DNA of 64,000 nucleotides from Allorhizobium undicola ORS 992 = ATCC 700741. Lineage in GTDB: Bacteria > Pseudomonadota > Alphaproteobacteria > Rhizobiales > Rhizobiaceae. Made by a program: the position numbers and the translations under genes. The notes below the pieces were generated by a model. That model had not been told where the DNA came from and ran no database searches. It was given only the letters and a program-made list of their open reading frames with translations. Positions within the stretch are counted from its first letter, which is position 1; each line of letters starts with the position of its first letter. The DNA lies in assembly GCF_000621665.1 (NCBI RefSeq), contig NZ_JHXQ01000004.1, forward strand, positions 62,001 to 126,000, in the 5' to 3' direction. Below are positions 27,293-38,251 of the stretch, one piece after another.

Positions 27293-28330
27293 TTAACCTT
27301 CTTTCCGTGCGGCCGTAAGTTTGAGAATTTCTTCGCCGATCGATCCAAGCGGCAATTGATGCTCGACTGCGCCCAGTTCATGGGCGACCCGAGGCATTCC
27401 GTAGACCACACAGGTCTTTTCGTTCTGCCCGATGGTCCGTGCGCCTGCACTTCGCATCTTGAGCAATCCGGCCGCTCCATCGCGCCCCATACCCGTGAGT
27501 ATGACGCCGACGGCATTGCGGCCAGCCAGTTCCGCCACCGAGTCGAACAGCACATCCACCGAAGGCCGATGTCCGTTCACAGGTGACTGCTCCACCAGGC
27601 GGCAGCTCGGTGCTGAGGGATTGACCACCTGAAGGTGACGCTCCCCGCCCGGTGCGAGATAGATTTTGCCGATCTCCAGCCGAGCCCCATCCGTTGCCTC
27701 CTGGACAACCGGCGCGCAAAGCCGGTTCAACCGCTCCGCGAAGCTCTTGGTGAAGGTCGGCGGCATGTGCTGCGTAATGACCGTGGGCGGACAATTACGC
27801 GGAAACTTTTGCAGCACCGTAATCAACGCTTCGACACCACCGGTTGACGAGCCGATCGCAACGATCTTGCGGCCCACGCGGAAATCGGTGGACGGCGCAA
27901 TAGCGGGCGCCGCCGGCTGCGAGGCGTGCCGGCGAAGCTGCGAACGGGCAGCCGCCTTGACCTTTTCTGCCAGATCGCCGAAGGGACGCGGCTCGCCCGG
28001 CATCGGTTTTCCCACGCAGTCGAAAGCACCGATCTCCAGCGCCGCAAGCGTCGCCTCGGCGCCGCGATGGGTCATGGTCGAAACCATGATGACGGGCATC
28101 GGGCGCAGCCGCATGATCTTTTCAAGAAATTCCAGACCGTTCATGTCCGGCATTTCGATATCGAGCGTCACGACGTCCGGGTTGAGCTGCTTGATGGCGG
28201 CACGCGCCTCCATGGCATCCTTCGCCTGACCGATGACATTGACTTCCGGGTCGGAATTCAAGACAGCCGTGATCAGGCCCCGCATGGTGGGGCTGTCATC
28301 GACAACAAGAACGCGAGCGGGTAAGTTCAT
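27293..28330 (-). CDS. cheB: protein-glutamate methylesterase CheB
   Basis: A 345-residue two-domain enzyme that demethylates chemoreceptors when phosphorylated by CheA. The N-terminal receiver has D57 ([10 protein letters not shown]) with acidic D11-D12; the C-terminal methylesterase domain has the catalytic triad in GSSTGG, ITQHMP and GMGRDG. Start and cheR stop overlap by 4 bp. Confidence 0.97.
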   Translation of the reverse strand: MNLPARVLVVDDSPTMRGLITAVLNSDPEVNVIGQAKDAMEARAAIKQLNPDVVTLDIEMPDMNGLEFLEKIMRLRPMPVIMVSTMTHRGAEATLAALEIGAFDCVGKPMPGEPRPFGDLAEKVKAAARSQLRRHASQPAAPAIAPSTDFRVGRKIVAIGSSTGGVEALITVLQKFPRNCPPTVITQHMPPTFTKSFAERLNRLCAPVVQEATDGARLEIGKIYLAPGGERHLQVVNPSAPSCRLVEQSPVNGHRPSVDVLFDSVAELAGRNAVGVILTGMGRDGAAGLLKMRSAGARTIGQNEKTCVVYGMPRVAHELGAVEHQLPLGSIGEEILKLTAARKEG

Positions 28331-29235
28331 GCCCTGCGCCCTCCAAATTTTCCAGTATATTTATAGGTTGTAATGGCAGTGTTATCGAAGAGATTTTTCG
28401 CCTCGCCAGACACCCGCTCCGAATGACCAATATAAAGATGGCCACCTTCAGCCAGAAGCCCGGAGAAGCGCGACCAGATTTTCATCTGGGTCGGCTCATC
28501 GAAGTATATCACCACGTTACGGCAGAATATCACATCGAACGGGCCTTTTACCGGCCATTGCGACATAAGGTTCAGCTCGTTGAAGGTGATGAGTTTCTTG
28601 ACCCGGTCATCGACCTGGAATTTGCGCCGGCCATTGATGTCCACCTCCCGAAACCACTGCTTGCGCATGGCCGGATTGACCGTTTCCAGCGAGTTTTCGT
28701 CATAGGCGCCAGCGCGCGCCAAGGCCAGGATCTTCGGATCTATATCCGTCGCCAGAATGCGGAAGTCGTAATCGGCAACATTCTGCATCATCGACAGAAC
28801 GGTGAGCGCAATCGAATAAGGCTCCTGTCCGTCGGAGCAGGCAGCAGACCAGATGCGCACGCGCCCGCCTGCCTTGGCACGATTGAGCAGGCCAGGCAGG
28901 ACCTCCGCCTTCAAATGTTCGAAGTGGTGATTTTCACGAAAGAAGCGCGTGAAATTCGTTGTCAGGTGCGAAAGCATCTCGCGCCGTGCCGCCGAGCCCT
29001 CGGCAGAGGCGACAAGCTGGCAATATTCCCTAAAGCCGCTCAGCCCCAGGGACCGAATATGCTTGGAGAGGCGCGAATACACGAGCGACGCTTTCGAATC
29101 GTTCAGCGCAATACCTGCATCGGCATAGATCATTGCAGCGATTTCGCTGAGGTCGCGGCGGGTCAGCGGATATTCACCACTGGCCATGACCTCATCGTCC
29201 GACTGCCGGCTATGCGCAGAAAAGCTGTTGATCAT
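28327..29235 (-). CDS. cheR: chemotaxis methyltransferase CheR
   Basis: A 302-residue SAM-dependent methyltransferase that methylates receptor glutamates. The N-terminal helical domain ([19 protein letters not shown]) precedes the catalytic domain with SAM site [17 protein letters not shown] and the [14 protein letters not shown] loop. It overlaps cheW and cheB by 4 bp on each side, in tight operon packing. An internal ATG (MASGEYPL) is a possible later start. Confidence 0.97.
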   Translation of the reverse strand: MINSFSAHSRQSDDEVMASGEYPLTRRDLSEIAAMIYADAGIALNDSKASLVYSRLSKHIRSLGLSGFREYCQLVASAEGSAARREMLSHLTTNFTRFFRENHHFEHLKAEVLPGLLNRAKAGGRVRIWSAACSDGQEPYSIALTVLSMMQNVADYDFRILATDIDPKILALARAGAYDENSLETVNPAMRKQWFREVDINGRRKFQVDDRVKKLITFNELNLMSQWPVKGPFDVIFCRNVVIYFDEPTQMKIWSRFSGLLAEGGHLYIGHSERVSGEAKNLFDNTAITTYKYTGKFGGRRA

Positions 29236-29699
29236 GCGGCTTCGCTTTCGCTTTCATTAATCAGGGCTGCCAGTTCGATCAGGCAGATCATGCGCTTGTC
29301 GATTGCCAATATGCCACGGGCATACTGCCGCTCGAGATCGGAGGAGACTTCCGGAGTGGGCTGAATATCCTCATCCGTCACGGTAAGAATATCCGACACC
29401 GCATCGACCAGCAGGCCAACCACCTTGGAGTGAACCTGCGCCACGATGATAACGTGGCGCGGGGTCGGTTCGGCGGGCTTCATGCCCAGACGGGTTGCCA
29501 GATCCATGATCGGCAAAACCACCCCGCGCAGGTTGATGACGCCCATCACGTAATGCGGAGAATGCGGCAAAGGCGTCACGGGTGTCCATCCGCGGATTTC
29601 CCGGACCGACATGATGTTTACGCAAAACTCCTGTTCACCGATGCGGAACGCGATAAGCTCGCGGCTGCCCTGAACGAGATTTTTGACCGCATACGACAT
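29232..29699 (-). CDS. cheW: chemotaxis coupling protein CheW
   Basis: A 155-residue CheW that bridges chemoreceptors and CheA. The two SH3-like subdomains are visible, with [36 protein letters not shown] and [11 protein letters not shown]. It lies 4 bp after cheA. A second, diverged CheW is encoded at 45621-46100. Confidence 0.96.
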   Translation of the reverse strand: MSYAVKNLVQGSRELIAFRIGEQEFCVNIMSVREIRGWTPVTPLPHSPHYVMGVINLRGVVLPIMDLATRLGMKPAEPTPRHVIIVAQVHSKVVGLLVDAVSDILTVTDEDIQPTPEVSSDLERQYARGILAIDKRMICLIELAALINESESEAA

Positions 29700-29703
29700 A
29701 CAC

Positions 29704-31989
29704 TTACCCTGCGACGGCTAACGACATTTCCTGCTTTAGAGACTGACCGCGCGAAGCGGCGACGACGGCATCCACGTCCAGAATGAGCGCGACGCGGCCA
29801 TCGCCAAGAATGGTTGCAGCCGCAATGCCCGGAACATGGGTGTAGTTGGCTTCCAGCGACTTGATGACCACCTGGCGCTGACCCTGGATGGCATCGACCA
29901 TGAGAGCGCGCTGACCGCCGCCCTCCGATTCCACCAGCAGCGCCACACCGTCCATCGGATTGGCCTGGCTGGAGCGGAAGTTCAGGATCCGGCCGACATC
30001 GACCAGCGGGCAGAAGCTGTTGCGGATGGAAATCAGGCGCTGGTTGGCACCGAAGGAATGGATGTTCTGCGCTTCCGGCTGAAGTGTTTCCACGATGGCC
30101 GTCAACGGAACGACCAGCGTCTGACCGGCCACCGTTACCACCATGCCATCGAGAACGGCCAGTGTCAGCGGCAGGCTCATGGTGAAGGTGGAGCCCTGCC
30201 CCGGACGCGAGCTGATCGAGATACGGCCGCCAAGAGCCTGGATCGAACGCTTCACCACGTCCATGCCAACGCCGCGGCCGGAAATGTCGGAGATCTTGTC
30301 GGCTGTCGAGAAGCCCGGCATGAAGATCAGGTTGTCGATTTCCTCATCCGAAAGATTTGCGTCCGCCGGAATGAGATCGTTGTCGATTGCCTTCTGGCGC
30401 ACCTTCTCGCGGTTGATGCCCGCGCCGTCATCCACCAGTTCGATAACGATACGGCCCGAGCGATGCTTTGCCGTCAGCTTGACGGTGCCTTCCGGGTTCT
30501 TGCCGGCTGCGCTGCGCTTTTCGGGCGTTTCGATGCCGTGGTCCACGGCATTACGGATCATGTGCGTGAGCGGCTCGGCAAGCTTGTCGATAACCGTCTT
30601 GTCCACTTCGGTGTTTTCACCTTCCGTCACCAGACGGATCGACTTGCCGACCATGTCGGCCACTTCGCGGACGATACGGGACATGCGCTGGAAGACCGGC
30701 TTGACCGGCTGCGCACGAATGGCCATCACCGAATCCTGGATCTCGCGGGTAAGCTGTTGCAGCTCTTCCAGACCCATGTTGATCGATGAGGTACCGTTAT
30801 TGTCGTTCTCGATCACGCTTTGCGACAGCATCGCCTGGTTGATGACAAGCTCACCCACAAGGTTGATGAGGCGATCAACGCGGTCGAGATCGACGCGGAT
30901 TGTCTGAACGGCCTGCGAGGCCTGATTTTGCGCTGCGGCAGCGGCTGCGGCGGCAGCGGCGGCGGCGGGAGATTCCTTCTTTTCCTTGGAGGCAGCCGCG
31001 GCCGCCATGTTGACGACCTTGGAGGCCGTCTCGGCAGCTTCCACGGCATCGGACACGATCGAATCGCCGCCATCGGAAGCGCCATCGTCCTCGCCATCGT
31101 CAAGGATCGAAAGGTCGAAGGGCACCGGCACCATCGGCAGCTCTTCACCGCCGGCGCTTGCCTCTTCCTGCTCCTTCACCTCGAGGTCGCAATCCCATTC
31201 AGCGAATTCGAAAACGGTGCGGACACCCTCCTCGCCTTTTTCGCTCTTGATCGAAATCGTCCAGTAGAAATAGGCCTCTTCCGGGTCGAGATTATCGAGA
31301 TTGGGCAGGTTGTCGGTGTTGCAGTTCAGGCTCATCTCGCCGATGCGGGAAAGATCGCGCAGCAGCAAGGCGGCATCATTGCCCTTCGAATAGAGTTCCC
31401 GCCGCGGCTTGAAGACAACCTCAAGCGTGGGAGCCACAATAACAGGCTCCTCGTCGGAAAATGCGTCGAAGGAGAAGGGAATGGGCTGGAAGCCGCTGTC
31501 GTCGGTTGGCGGCGGCGCGGCAGCTGCTTCCGCCTTGGGTGCAGCCTTGGCGGGCTTTGCTGCTGCCGGCTTGGGCGCGGCGGCTGTAGCCGAAGGAGCT
31601 GGCGTTTCGCCATTGGCCAGAGCCTCGAGCTCCTTGACGAGGCCACTGGAGCGGGACGCATCGACGCTGCCGCCATCGCGGGCGGCATTGGTCAGATCCG
31701 CCAGCACGTCGGCAGAGCGGAGCATGACCTTGAGAACGTCCTGCGTGGGTTCCAGCTTGTTGGAGCGGACACAGTCGAGCGTTGTCTCGAAGACGTGTGC
31801 GAAGGATACGAGATCATCGAGACCGAATGCGCCCGCGCCACCCTTGATGGAATGAACTGCTCTGAAAACGGCGTTGACCGTTTCTGGATCGCGATCCCCA
31901 TCATTCATTTTCAGAAGACCGGATTCCAGTTCCGCGAGCTGCTCCTCGCATTCCTGGAAGAAGATCTCTTTGATTTCGTTCATATCCAT
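29704..31989 (-). CDS. cheA: chemotaxis histidine kinase CheA
   Basis: A 761-residue kinase. P1 carries the phosphoryl-accepting H46 ([13 protein letters not shown]). A proline/alanine linker follows, then a P2 docking domain (about 175-290), a linker with an uninterrupted alanine run, the P3 dimer helices ([18 protein letters not shown]), and the P4 ATPase with [18 protein letters not shown] and GRGVGMDV. The P5 CheW-like domain closes the protein. The long alanine-rich linker and acidic stretch after P2 are unusual in composition but in the expected place. Confidence 0.97.
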   Translation of the reverse strand: MDMNEIKEIFFQECEEQLAELESGLLKMNDGDRDPETVNAVFRAVHSIKGGAGAFGLDDLVSFAHVFETTLDCVRSNKLEPTQDVLKVMLRSADVLADLTNAARDGGSVDASRSSGLVKELEALANGETPAPSATAAAPKPAAAKPAKAAPKAEAAAAPPPTDDSGFQPIPFSFDAFSDEEPVIVAPTLEVVFKPRRELYSKGNDAALLLRDLSRIGEMSLNCNTDNLPNLDNLDPEEAYFYWTISIKSEKGEEGVRTVFEFAEWDCDLEVKEQEEASAGGEELPMVPVPFDLSILDDGEDDGASDGGDSIVSDAVEAAETASKVVNMAAAAASKEKKESPAAAAAAAAAAAAQNQASQAVQTIRVDLDRVDRLINLVGELVINQAMLSQSVIENDNNGTSSINMGLEELQQLTREIQDSVMAIRAQPVKPVFQRMSRIVREVADMVGKSIRLVTEGENTEVDKTVIDKLAEPLTHMIRNAVDHGIETPEKRSAAGKNPEGTVKLTAKHRSGRIVIELVDDGAGINREKVRQKAIDNDLIPADANLSDEEIDNLIFMPGFSTADKISDISGRGVGMDVVKRSIQALGGRISISSRPGQGSTFTMSLPLTLAVLDGMVVTVAGQTLVVPLTAIVETLQPEAQNIHSFGANQRLISIRNSFCPLVDVGRILNFRSSQANPMDGVALLVESEGGGQRALMVDAIQGQRQVVIKSLEANYTHVPGIAAATILGDGRVALILDVDAVVAASRGQSLKQEMSLAVAG

Positions 31990-32005
31990 CGCGGGAAACC
32001 CTGCT

Positions 32006-32371
32006 TTAAGCGGTTACACGTTCGATTGCGTCGATCAGCTTGGTCGGATCGAAGGGCTTGACGATCCATCCGGTTGCGCCGGCCTGACGCGCACGGTTCT
32101 TCTTTTCCGCGTCGCTTTCCGTGGTCAGCACGAGAATGGGAACCGCGCGATATTTCTCATTCTTGCGAACGCCTTCGATGAAGCCGAAGCCATCGAGACG
32201 CGGCATGTTGATGTCGGTGACGATCACGTCCGGATTGCATTCCTCCAGGACTTCCAGCCCTTCGACGCCATCCTCAGCCTGAATCGTCTCAAACCCTGCA
32301 TTGTTCAGGGTGACGAGGAGCATGTTCCGGATGGTCCGGGAATCATCCACCGTCAGTACTTTTTTCTTCAT
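32006..32371 (-). CDS. cheY1: response regulator CheY (CheY1, sink type)
   Basis: A 121-residue receiver with phosphoacceptor D53 (VIVTDINMPRLDG), acidic D9-D10, the switch threonine in VLTTESD and the lysine in VKPFD. Its position upstream of cheA matches CheY1 of S. meliloti, which drains phosphate from CheA rather than controlling the motor. The start overlaps the cheS stop by 4 bp. Confidence 0.92.
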   Translation of the reverse strand: MKKKVLTVDDSRTIRNMLLVTLNNAGFETIQAEDGVEGLEVLEECNPDVIVTDINMPRLDGFGFIEGVRKNEKYRAVPILVLTTESDAEKKNRARQAGATGWIVKPFDPTKLIDAIERVTA

Positions 32372-32667
32372 TGCCCAATCTCCTTCGCGATCAGTCGATC
32401 GTTGTTCAAGCCCAAGAGCTGCAGGGTTTTCGAAAAGGCATCAGAGGCCTTGGTGATGGAGAAGGGATGCTTGTCCTCTTCCCAGGTCTTTGCGCCGGAC
32501 AAAAGCACCTGGGCGCATAATGCGCCCATGCGTTCCACACCGGATGCATCGATTTCAACTGCGCCGCCCCTCAGTCCGAGAAGCTTGTCCTTCAGTGCGG
32601 AAGCTTCGTTCAAGTCCAGAACCGAAGGAAGCTTCAGCTCCTTCGATGCACCCTTTTTGCCAGCCAT
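32368..32667 (-). CDS. cheS: CheS-like STAS-domain protein
   Basis: A 99-residue protein with a STAS-type fold: LPSVLDLNEASALKDKLLGL and GGAVEIDASGVERMGALC. In S. meliloti the gene at this position, between icpA and cheY1, encodes CheS, which binds CheA and speeds loss of phosphate from CheY1. STAS proteins elsewhere are anti-sigma antagonists, but the operon position makes a chemotaxis role far more likely. Confidence 0.8.
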   Translation of the reverse strand: MAGKKGASKELKLPSVLDLNEASALKDKLLGLRGGAVEIDASGVERMGALCAQVLLSGAKTWEEDKHPFSITKASDAFSKTLQLLGLNNDRLIAKEIGQ

Positions 32668-32799
32668 CGCTCGTTCCTTAAAGTTGTCGTTACTCTACCC
32701 CTTACCGCCACTCGGTTAAGAACCCGTCTTTGAGGCCCTATGCGGCGATAAATTGCAGCAGCCGAATCCCGTTGTATAAGAGGTTGGTAAATAAACCGC

Positions 32800-34422
32800 T
32801 CACGCCGACAGTCCTTCCATACGAATTGGGAACAGAAAATCGGTTGTTTTTTCGGTTTCGAAAGCAATGAGCGGCGTCACATTCGTTTCTTCGGAGGCAG
32901 CAGGGCGGTGATAGACCCGATCCTGCTGGGCCCGCTCGAGGCGAAACTGCCGGACGGTCTTGCCCAATTCGAGGATAACAGTGTGGAGGTCCGCGACCTG
33001 GCCGCTGGTTTGTTCCGCCATCCGGGCCGCCGCATCGACCTCGCGGCCGCATAGCGAGACCCCACCGGCAAGCTGATCGAGCTCCGAGGCCTGACGGCCG
33101 GCATCGACGGCCAGCGCCGAGACGACTTCATTGATTCCTGAAACCTGATCGACGATGGCAGAGATCGCGTCCTGCGTGCGGTTCACCATCTGAACGCCCG
33201 CATCCACCTGCCCCTTGGTGGTGGCCACCAGGGTCTTGATCTGCCTTGCCGATTCCGCCGAGCGTTGCGCCAGCGCCCGCACTTCCTGCGCAACGACGGC
33301 AAAGCCACGGCCGGAATCGCCAGCGCGCGCCGCCTCGATGCCCGCATTGAGCGCAAGCAGATTGGTCTGGAAGGCGATTTCGTCGATGGAGCCGATGATC
33401 TTGCCGATCTCTTCGGCCGAAGCTTCGATGTCCGCCATGGCATTCATGGCCTTGCCAGCGATTTCGCCGCTTTCCTCAACCGCCTTTGCCGTGCGGGAAA
33501 CGGCCGCCTCGGTCTGGCGGGAGCGGCCGGCGCTGTCCTTGAGGTCATCGGCCGCCCGGCGCAGCGCATCGCCGCTATCGGTCAGACGCGCCGACACGTC
33601 ACCCGACTGTCGGCTGAAGCTCAGGGCATCGCCCTGCATCGCCGCACTGCCGCTTTCGGCCCTCGTCCGCGCCTCTTCCACCGCCGCCAGAGCAGCACAG
33701 ATACTGTCCATGGCGCCATTGAAGGTGGAAACGAGATCCTGATATTCTTCCGGACCGTCCGTGCGCAGGCGGCAGGAGAGATCCCCTTCCGAAAGCGCCT
33801 GAAACGCATCATGAAAAAGCTCGTTCACCTGCTCGCGTTCCTTGCGGCGGGTGTCGGCCACATCCTTGTGATGCTTGACGCGCAACTCGTTGAAGCGCAA
33901 CGACACGGCAATCTCGACATCGACCATCACCAGGCGGATCAACGCGCTGACAAGGTTTTGCAGCTCTTCCAGCCGCCGTTTTGACGAGGGAAAGAAGCCG
34001 CGCCCGGCGAGATCGGCCATCACGGCTGAAACCAGCTTTTCCAGCACCACGCCATGACCGGCAACGTGCCAGCGGGGATCAAGACCCATGCGGCTCTGCG
34101 TATCGGCGAGAAGCTTGACCCTTTCGGCGTATAGACCGTCGAAGCGCGCATCGGTCATGACCTCCCAATGGGAGGAATAAAGATCCTGCAACCGATCGAT
34201 CTGCCGTTCGCCGGAAAATTGTCGCGCTGCGGTCGGGGAGGCCTGCAACTTGCGAAAGAATTCCCGCAAGCCCTGTTGTGAGTGAGGCTCGAGCTTCAGG
34301 CGGTTCTGCCTGATGAGATTGCAAAGCTCCTGATCGAGCCCCGCGAAATTCAACCGGTCTTTCAGACCGCCGGATTGCCCCGAATTCGTCTTTTCCGTAT
34401 CACCCTGCTGCACCGCTGCCAT
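32800..34422 (-). CDS. icpA: cytoplasmic globin-type chemoreceptor IcpA
   Basis: A 540-residue soluble methyl-accepting protein with no membrane helix. The N-terminal protoglobin-like sensor (about 20-180) includes [18 protein letters not shown] and [16 protein letters not shown]-like link and the signalling domain follow, with hairpin tip [20 protein letters not shown]. In haem-binding relatives such as HemAT the proximal histidine precedes the RIGL sequence; here the position is Q109, so ordinary haem binding is doubtful. It has a hydrophobic C-terminal tail. The start is taken at ATG 34422; 34470 in the same frame is possible. It is the first gene of the che operon. Confidence 0.85.
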   Translation of the reverse strand: MAAVQQGDTEKTNSGQSGGLKDRLNFAGLDQELCNLIRQNRLKLEPHSQQGLREFFRKLQASPTAARQFSGERQIDRLQDLYSSHWEVMTDARFDGLYAERVKLLADTQSRMGLDPRWHVAGHGVVLEKLVSAVMADLAGRGFFPSSKRRLEELQNLVSALIRLVMVDVEIAVSLRFNELRVKHHKDVADTRRKEREQVNELFHDAFQALSEGDLSCRLRTDGPEEYQDLVSTFNGAMDSICAALAAVEEARTRAESGSAAMQGDALSFSRQSGDVSARLTDSGDALRRAADDLKDSAGRSRQTEAAVSRTAKAVEESGEIAGKAMNAMADIEASAEEIGKIIGSIDEIAFQTNLLALNAGIEAARAGDSGRGFAVVAQEVRALAQRSAESARQIKTLVATTKGQVDAGVQMVNRTQDAISAIVDQVSGINEVVSALAVDAGRQASELDQLAGGVSLCGREVDAAARMAEQTSGQVADLHTVILELGKTVRQFRLERAQQDRVYHRPAASEETNVTPLIAFETEKTTDFLFPIRMEGLSA

Positions 34423-34470
34423 CCCCGAAAACCGGCCATCAGGCCGAACATCACCCCATGCCATGCGCAA

Positions 34471-35012
34471 ACCCGAAGGGTCGGCGCCTCGAAATCACCT
34501 GTGACGCAAGCCGCTGACGCAAAACCGAGGACATTTTTTGCACGGCTGGCGGAAACGGCTCCCTCAGGGCCTGCAATCGAGAGATTGCAGCAGATGGAAA
34601 CCGTTGAGTGGAGATACCGGAGCGGAACCGGCACAAGGGGATGGCATCATGCCGAATGACAGCCTTTCAGCTTTCATTCCCAAGTCCTGCGAAGACGATT
34701 GCCGCCATGCGGCAAAGCTTCCAAAATCAGGCGGCAGACCCAGGGAAAGGCCGTGAACCGCGTTCTGAACTTTTTATGGCGCATTTGTTAATCTGAGGTT
34801 AATAAAGCTTAAAAGCCGTATCAAAGCCGGAAACATATGGCGATCCGGGCTTGAACCGCCTTGAAAAGCTTCACGCAAGGATGGTATGGTTTAGGAAGAA
34901 GACAACTCCGCGAAATAGTTCCTCGTGCCGGAGACAACGAGACGAACATTTGCCGGGTAGTCCCGATGAAGGGGGCCGTCTGCGGGCCGAACAGGCTTTT
35001 GGGGAGCGAACA
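34471..35012. other. intergenic region between icpA and the dxr leader
   Basis: A 540-bp stretch without a convincing gene. It must hold the che operon promoter, but no standard -35/-10 pair is clear to me on the minus strand. Short reading frames here have poor composition and no family signature. Confidence 0.5.
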
Positions 35013-35120
35013 ATGATTGTTCTGGGTTTGGGGGCGGGCCTGATTGCCGCCTGTACTACTTTTGCCTTGTCACGTTTGGGCAGAAGCCGCTCGGCAACAG
35101 CGGCAACGCCGACATTCTGA
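35013..35120 (+). CDS. possible 35-residue membrane peptide
   Basis: ATG 35013 follows GGGGAG by six bases, a strong ribosome site. The frame encodes MIVLGLGAGLIAACTTFALS and a short basic tail with alanine/threonine, so one membrane segment of about 18 residues. I know no family. It lies 230 bp upstream of dxr on the same strand. The ribosome site is the main support; it may be chance. Confidence 0.3.
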   Translation: MIVLGLGAGLIAACTTFALSRLGRSRSATAATPTF

Positions 35121-35351
35121 CTGATTTTTCCGGCAATGGCTCTGGCCTTCTTGCGTGTGGCGAACCAGCCGCGTGAAGGACACGGCAGGCCCATCGATCT
35201 CCGGTCCTGCGCAATCGCCTTGCGTGAGGGAGGCCCCTTGATCGCGCCTCCCGTCTTGCCGGTTGCTCACACGTATAATCCCTTGTAGAGGTGAACCGCT
35301 TTCGATTTGCCGGAAGCTTTACTGTCACTTCTGCCGGATAATTGCATGTGC

Positions 35352-36548
35352 ATGGCCAAAGGCTCACCTCGCCGTCTGACGGTCCTCGGCTCTACCGGAT
35401 CGATCGGCGTGAACACCCTCGATGTCATCGCTCAACTGGGCGGGCGCGACACCTTTGAGATTGCCGCCCTGACCGGTCAGAGCAATATTCCACTGCTGGC
35501 CGAACAGGCGCGAACATTCGGCGCCACCCTTGCCGTAACGGCGGATGATGCCCTTTATGCCGACCTGAAAGCCGCCCTTGCCGGCACCGGCATTGCGGTT
35601 GCCGCTGGCGCAAGCGGCCTTGCCGAAGCCGCCGCCTGCGAGGCAGACTGGGTGATGGCGGCCATTGCCGGTACAGCCGGCCTTGCTCCGACCCTGGCCG
35701 CGGCCGCACGCGGCGCCGATATTGCGCTGGCCAACAAGGAATGTCTTGTTTGCGCGGGCGAATTGTTCATGCACACGATCGAGAGTGCCGGTGGACGGCT
35801 TCTGCCGGTGGACAGCGAGCATTCGGCCATATTCCAGTGCCTCACGGGCGATCATCGTGAGGCTGTGGAACGCATCATTCTGACAGCCTCCGGCGGACCT
35901 TTCCGCACGGCCAGCCGTGCGGAAATGGCAAGCGTCACCGTGGAAACCGCCCGCAGCCACCCCAACTGGTCCATGGGCCTCAAGGTTTCCATCGGCAGTG
36001 CCTCGATGTTCAACAAGGCGCTGGAGATGATCGAGGCCAAACACCTTTTCCAGCTCCGGCCCGATCAGGTGGAAGTCATCATCCACCCGCAATCCATCGT
36101 GCATTCCATGGTGGGCTATTGCGACGGTTCGGTCATGGCGCAACTTGGCGTGCCGGATATGCGCACCGCCATTTCCTATGCCCTCACCTATCCCGAACGG
36201 GGCAGGCTGGATGTGGAGCGGCTGGATTTCACCCGCTTGTCGCGGCTGGACTTCGAAGCACCCGACGAGATTCGCTTTCCGGCATTGCGCCTTGCCCGGA
36301 CCGCTCTGGAGCGCGGCGGCCTTCAGCCAGCCATCCTCAATGCCGCCGAGGAAACCGCTTTTCATGCTTTCGTGGCAGGTCGGATCGGCTTCCTTGCCAT
36401 GGCGGAAATCGTCGAAAAGGTGATGGACGCCATGCAGGATGCGACGCAGGCCGGATCAATCGATGACATAATGGCCGTGGAGGGTGAAGCGCGTGCGCGC
36501 GCCAACGCCATCATTTCGGCAGACGCCACCATGACCGGCAAGTCCTGA
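35352..36548 (+). CDS. dxr: 1-deoxy-D-xylulose 5-phosphate reductoisomerase
   Basis: A 398-residue enzyme of the MEP isoprenoid pathway; it converts DXP to 2-C-methyl-D-erythritol 4-phosphate with NADPH. The NADPH site is LTVLGSTGSIGVNTLDVI; ALANKECLVCAG, LPVDSEHSAIFQCL and SGGPFRT form the substrate and metal site (the SEHS loop binds the metal). The start is set at ATG 35352; an ATG six bases earlier is possible. Confidence 0.96.
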   Translation: MAKGSPRRLTVLGSTGSIGVNTLDVIAQLGGRDTFEIAALTGQSNIPLLAEQARTFGATLAVTADDALYADLKAALAGTGIAVAAGASGLAEAAACEADWVMAAIAGTAGLAPTLAAAARGADIALANKECLVCAGELFMHTIESAGGRLLPVDSEHSAIFQCLTGDHREAVERIILTASGGPFRTASRAEMASVTVETARSHPNWSMGLKVSIGSASMFNKALEMIEAKHLFQLRPDQVEVIIHPQSIVHSMVGYCDGSVMAQLGVPDMRTAISYALTYPERGRLDVERLDFTRLSRLDFEAPDEIRFPALRLARTALERGGLQPAILNAAEETAFHAFVAGRIGFLAMAEIVEKVMDAMQDATQAGSIDDIMAVEGEARARANAIISADATMTGKS

Positions 36549-36552
36549 ATCG

Positions 36553-36582
36553 AAAAGGGGTCCGCTGCATCGAACCCCTTTT
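36553..36582. terminator. bidirectional terminator between dxr and hemA
   Basis: AAAAGGGG (36553-36560) pairs with CCCCTTTT (36575-36582) around a 14-nt loop, in the 61-bp gap between convergent dxr and hemA. The A and T ends serve both directions. Confidence 0.75.
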
Positions 36583-36609
36583 CAGCATTCTCCCGAAAAA
36601 ACGGCTTTT

Positions 36610-37824
36610 TCAGGCAACCGCCCGTGCCAGCGCGCAACGCGACCACAATTGATGCAGCGCGCCAACCAGATGCTCAAGATCGGCATCGCTGTGCAGCGGA
36701 GTCGGCGTGATGCGCAGACGCTCGGTCTTTTTGGGAACCGTCGGATAGTTGATCGGCTGCACATAGATATTGAAATTGTCCAGCAGAATATCCGAAATCC
36801 ATTTGCACTTGGCGGCATCGCCCACCATGACCGGCACGATGTGGCTTGGATTGGGCATGTGCGGAATACCGCTGGCATCCAGCATGGCGCGCAGGCGCCG
36901 CACCCGTTCCTGATGCGCGAAACGTTCGATCTGACTGGTCTTCAGGTGGCGAATGGAAGCCACGGCACCGGCTGCAAGAGCAGGCGGCAGCGCGGTGGTG
37001 AAAATGAAACCGGAGGCGAAGGAACGAATGAAATCGCAAAGCGCGTTCGACGCGGCGATATAGCCGCCCATGACCCCGAAGGCCTTGCCAAGCGTTCCCT
37101 CGATGATGGTCAGCCGATCCATCAGCCCTTCGCGCTCGGCAACGCCGCCGCCGCGCGGGCCATACATGCCAACGGCATGGACTTCGTCCAGATAGGTCAT
37201 GGCCCCGTAGCGATCGGCAAGATCGCAGATTTCGCGAATAGGCGCGATGTCGCCATCCATCGAATAGACGGATTCGAACGCGATAAGCTTGGGCGCACGC
37301 GGATCGGCAGCCTTCAGCTTGGCTTCCAGATCCTTGAGGTCGTTATGCTTCCAGATGACCTTTTCGCAACGGCCATAGCGGATGCCCTCGATCATCGAGG
37401 CATGGTTCAAAGCATCCGAGAAAATGATCAGGCCGGGGATCTTCTGGCCGAGCGTACCCAGCGTTGCCCAGTTGGAGATATAACCGGAGGTAAAGATCAG
37501 CGCTGATTCCTTGCCATGCAGGTCGGCAAGCTCCTGCTCCAGCATGACGTGATAGTGATTCGTGCCGGAAATGTTGCGGGTGCCTCCAGCACCCGCGCCA
37601 CAGTGATCGATGGCATTTTTCATGGCCTCGACCACGGCCGGGTTCTGGCCCATGCCGAGATAGTCGTTGGAGCACCACACCGTCACATCGTGCTGGCCGG
37701 TTGCCGTGTAGCGCGTGGCGCGGGGAAAATTGCCATGCTGACGCTCAAGATCGGCGAAAACCCTGTAGCGGCCCTCCTCATGGAGACCACTCAGTTCGCT
37801 CTTGAAAAACGCCTCGAAATCCAT
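36610..37824 (-). CDS. hemA: 5-aminolevulinate synthase
   Basis: A 404-residue PLP enzyme that makes 5-aminolevulinate from glycine and succinyl-CoA, the alphaproteobacterial (Shemin) entry to haem and cobalamin. Visible motifs include [36 protein letters not shown], the substrate-binding [12 protein letters not shown] and the PLP lysine in [13 protein letters not shown]. Length is standard. An FNR-type box lies 173 bp upstream, suggesting oxygen control as in other alphaproteobacteria. Confidence 0.97.
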   Translation of the reverse strand: MDFEAFFKSELSGLHEEGRYRVFADLERQHGNFPRATRYTATGQHDVTVWCSNDYLGMGQNPAVVEAMKNAIDHCGAGAGGTRNISGTNHYHVMLEQELADLHGKESALIFTSGYISNWATLGTLGQKIPGLIIFSDALNHASMIEGIRYGRCEKVIWKHNDLKDLEAKLKAADPRAPKLIAFESVYSMDGDIAPIREICDLADRYGAMTYLDEVHAVGMYGPRGGGVAEREGLMDRLTIIEGTLGKAFGVMGGYIAASNALCDFIRSFASGFIFTTALPPALAAGAVASIRHLKTSQIERFAHQERVRRLRAMLDASGIPHMPNPSHIVPVMVGDAAKCKWISDILLDNFNIYVQPINYPTVPKKTERLRITPTPLHSDADLEHLVGALHQLWSRCALARAVA

Positions 37825-37996
37825 TGCGCCTGCTCCAACTGTTCTACTAATCTTTTGAGTGTCTTCCTGCCTGCGGTCAACCCCTTTTGTATATTCGTTC
37901 TAAACTGCGACAAAAGGCCCGCCCCTTCTGCCGCGCCCGAACAAGGCTTTGACCAGCGCCGCACACCCTGTCTAGGCGAGACGCGCGTCGCCATTC

Positions 37997-38010
37997 TTGA
38001 CCTGAATCAA
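37997..38010. promoter_or_regulatory. FNR/FixK-type box upstream of hemA
   Basis: TTGACCTGAATCAA, the TTGA-N6-TCAA palindrome bound by FNR/FixK/DNR regulators. It lies 173 bp upstream of the hemA start and 242 bp from the lipoprotein gene. hemA is a known target of such regulators in alphaproteobacteria. Confidence 0.6.
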
Positions 38011-38251
38011 GTAGGAAAAAGTAAATTGGCAAAGCGCATTGGCCCTGTCGCCGCCATACAGAGAAAAAAACCCCGGCAACAATGGTGGACTTTCGCTTTT
38101 CCGACGATATTTTGCCTCCATGCCGCCTTTCCCGGGCCATAAGGTCCGGGCGGGCCGGGAGGCAGTTCGACCTGTCGCGTTCACTTTGGCCGCGTAGGGA
38201 GGAGTGTGGGGCTCCTGCGGCTCAATCGAACACATCTGGTGGAGAAAATCG

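Noticed and set aside
30900..31000. The alanine-coding repeat in cheA as a sequencing artefact or frameshift
   Set aside because: The frame is continuous and the stretch lies in the flexible linker between P2 and P3, where low complexity is normal.
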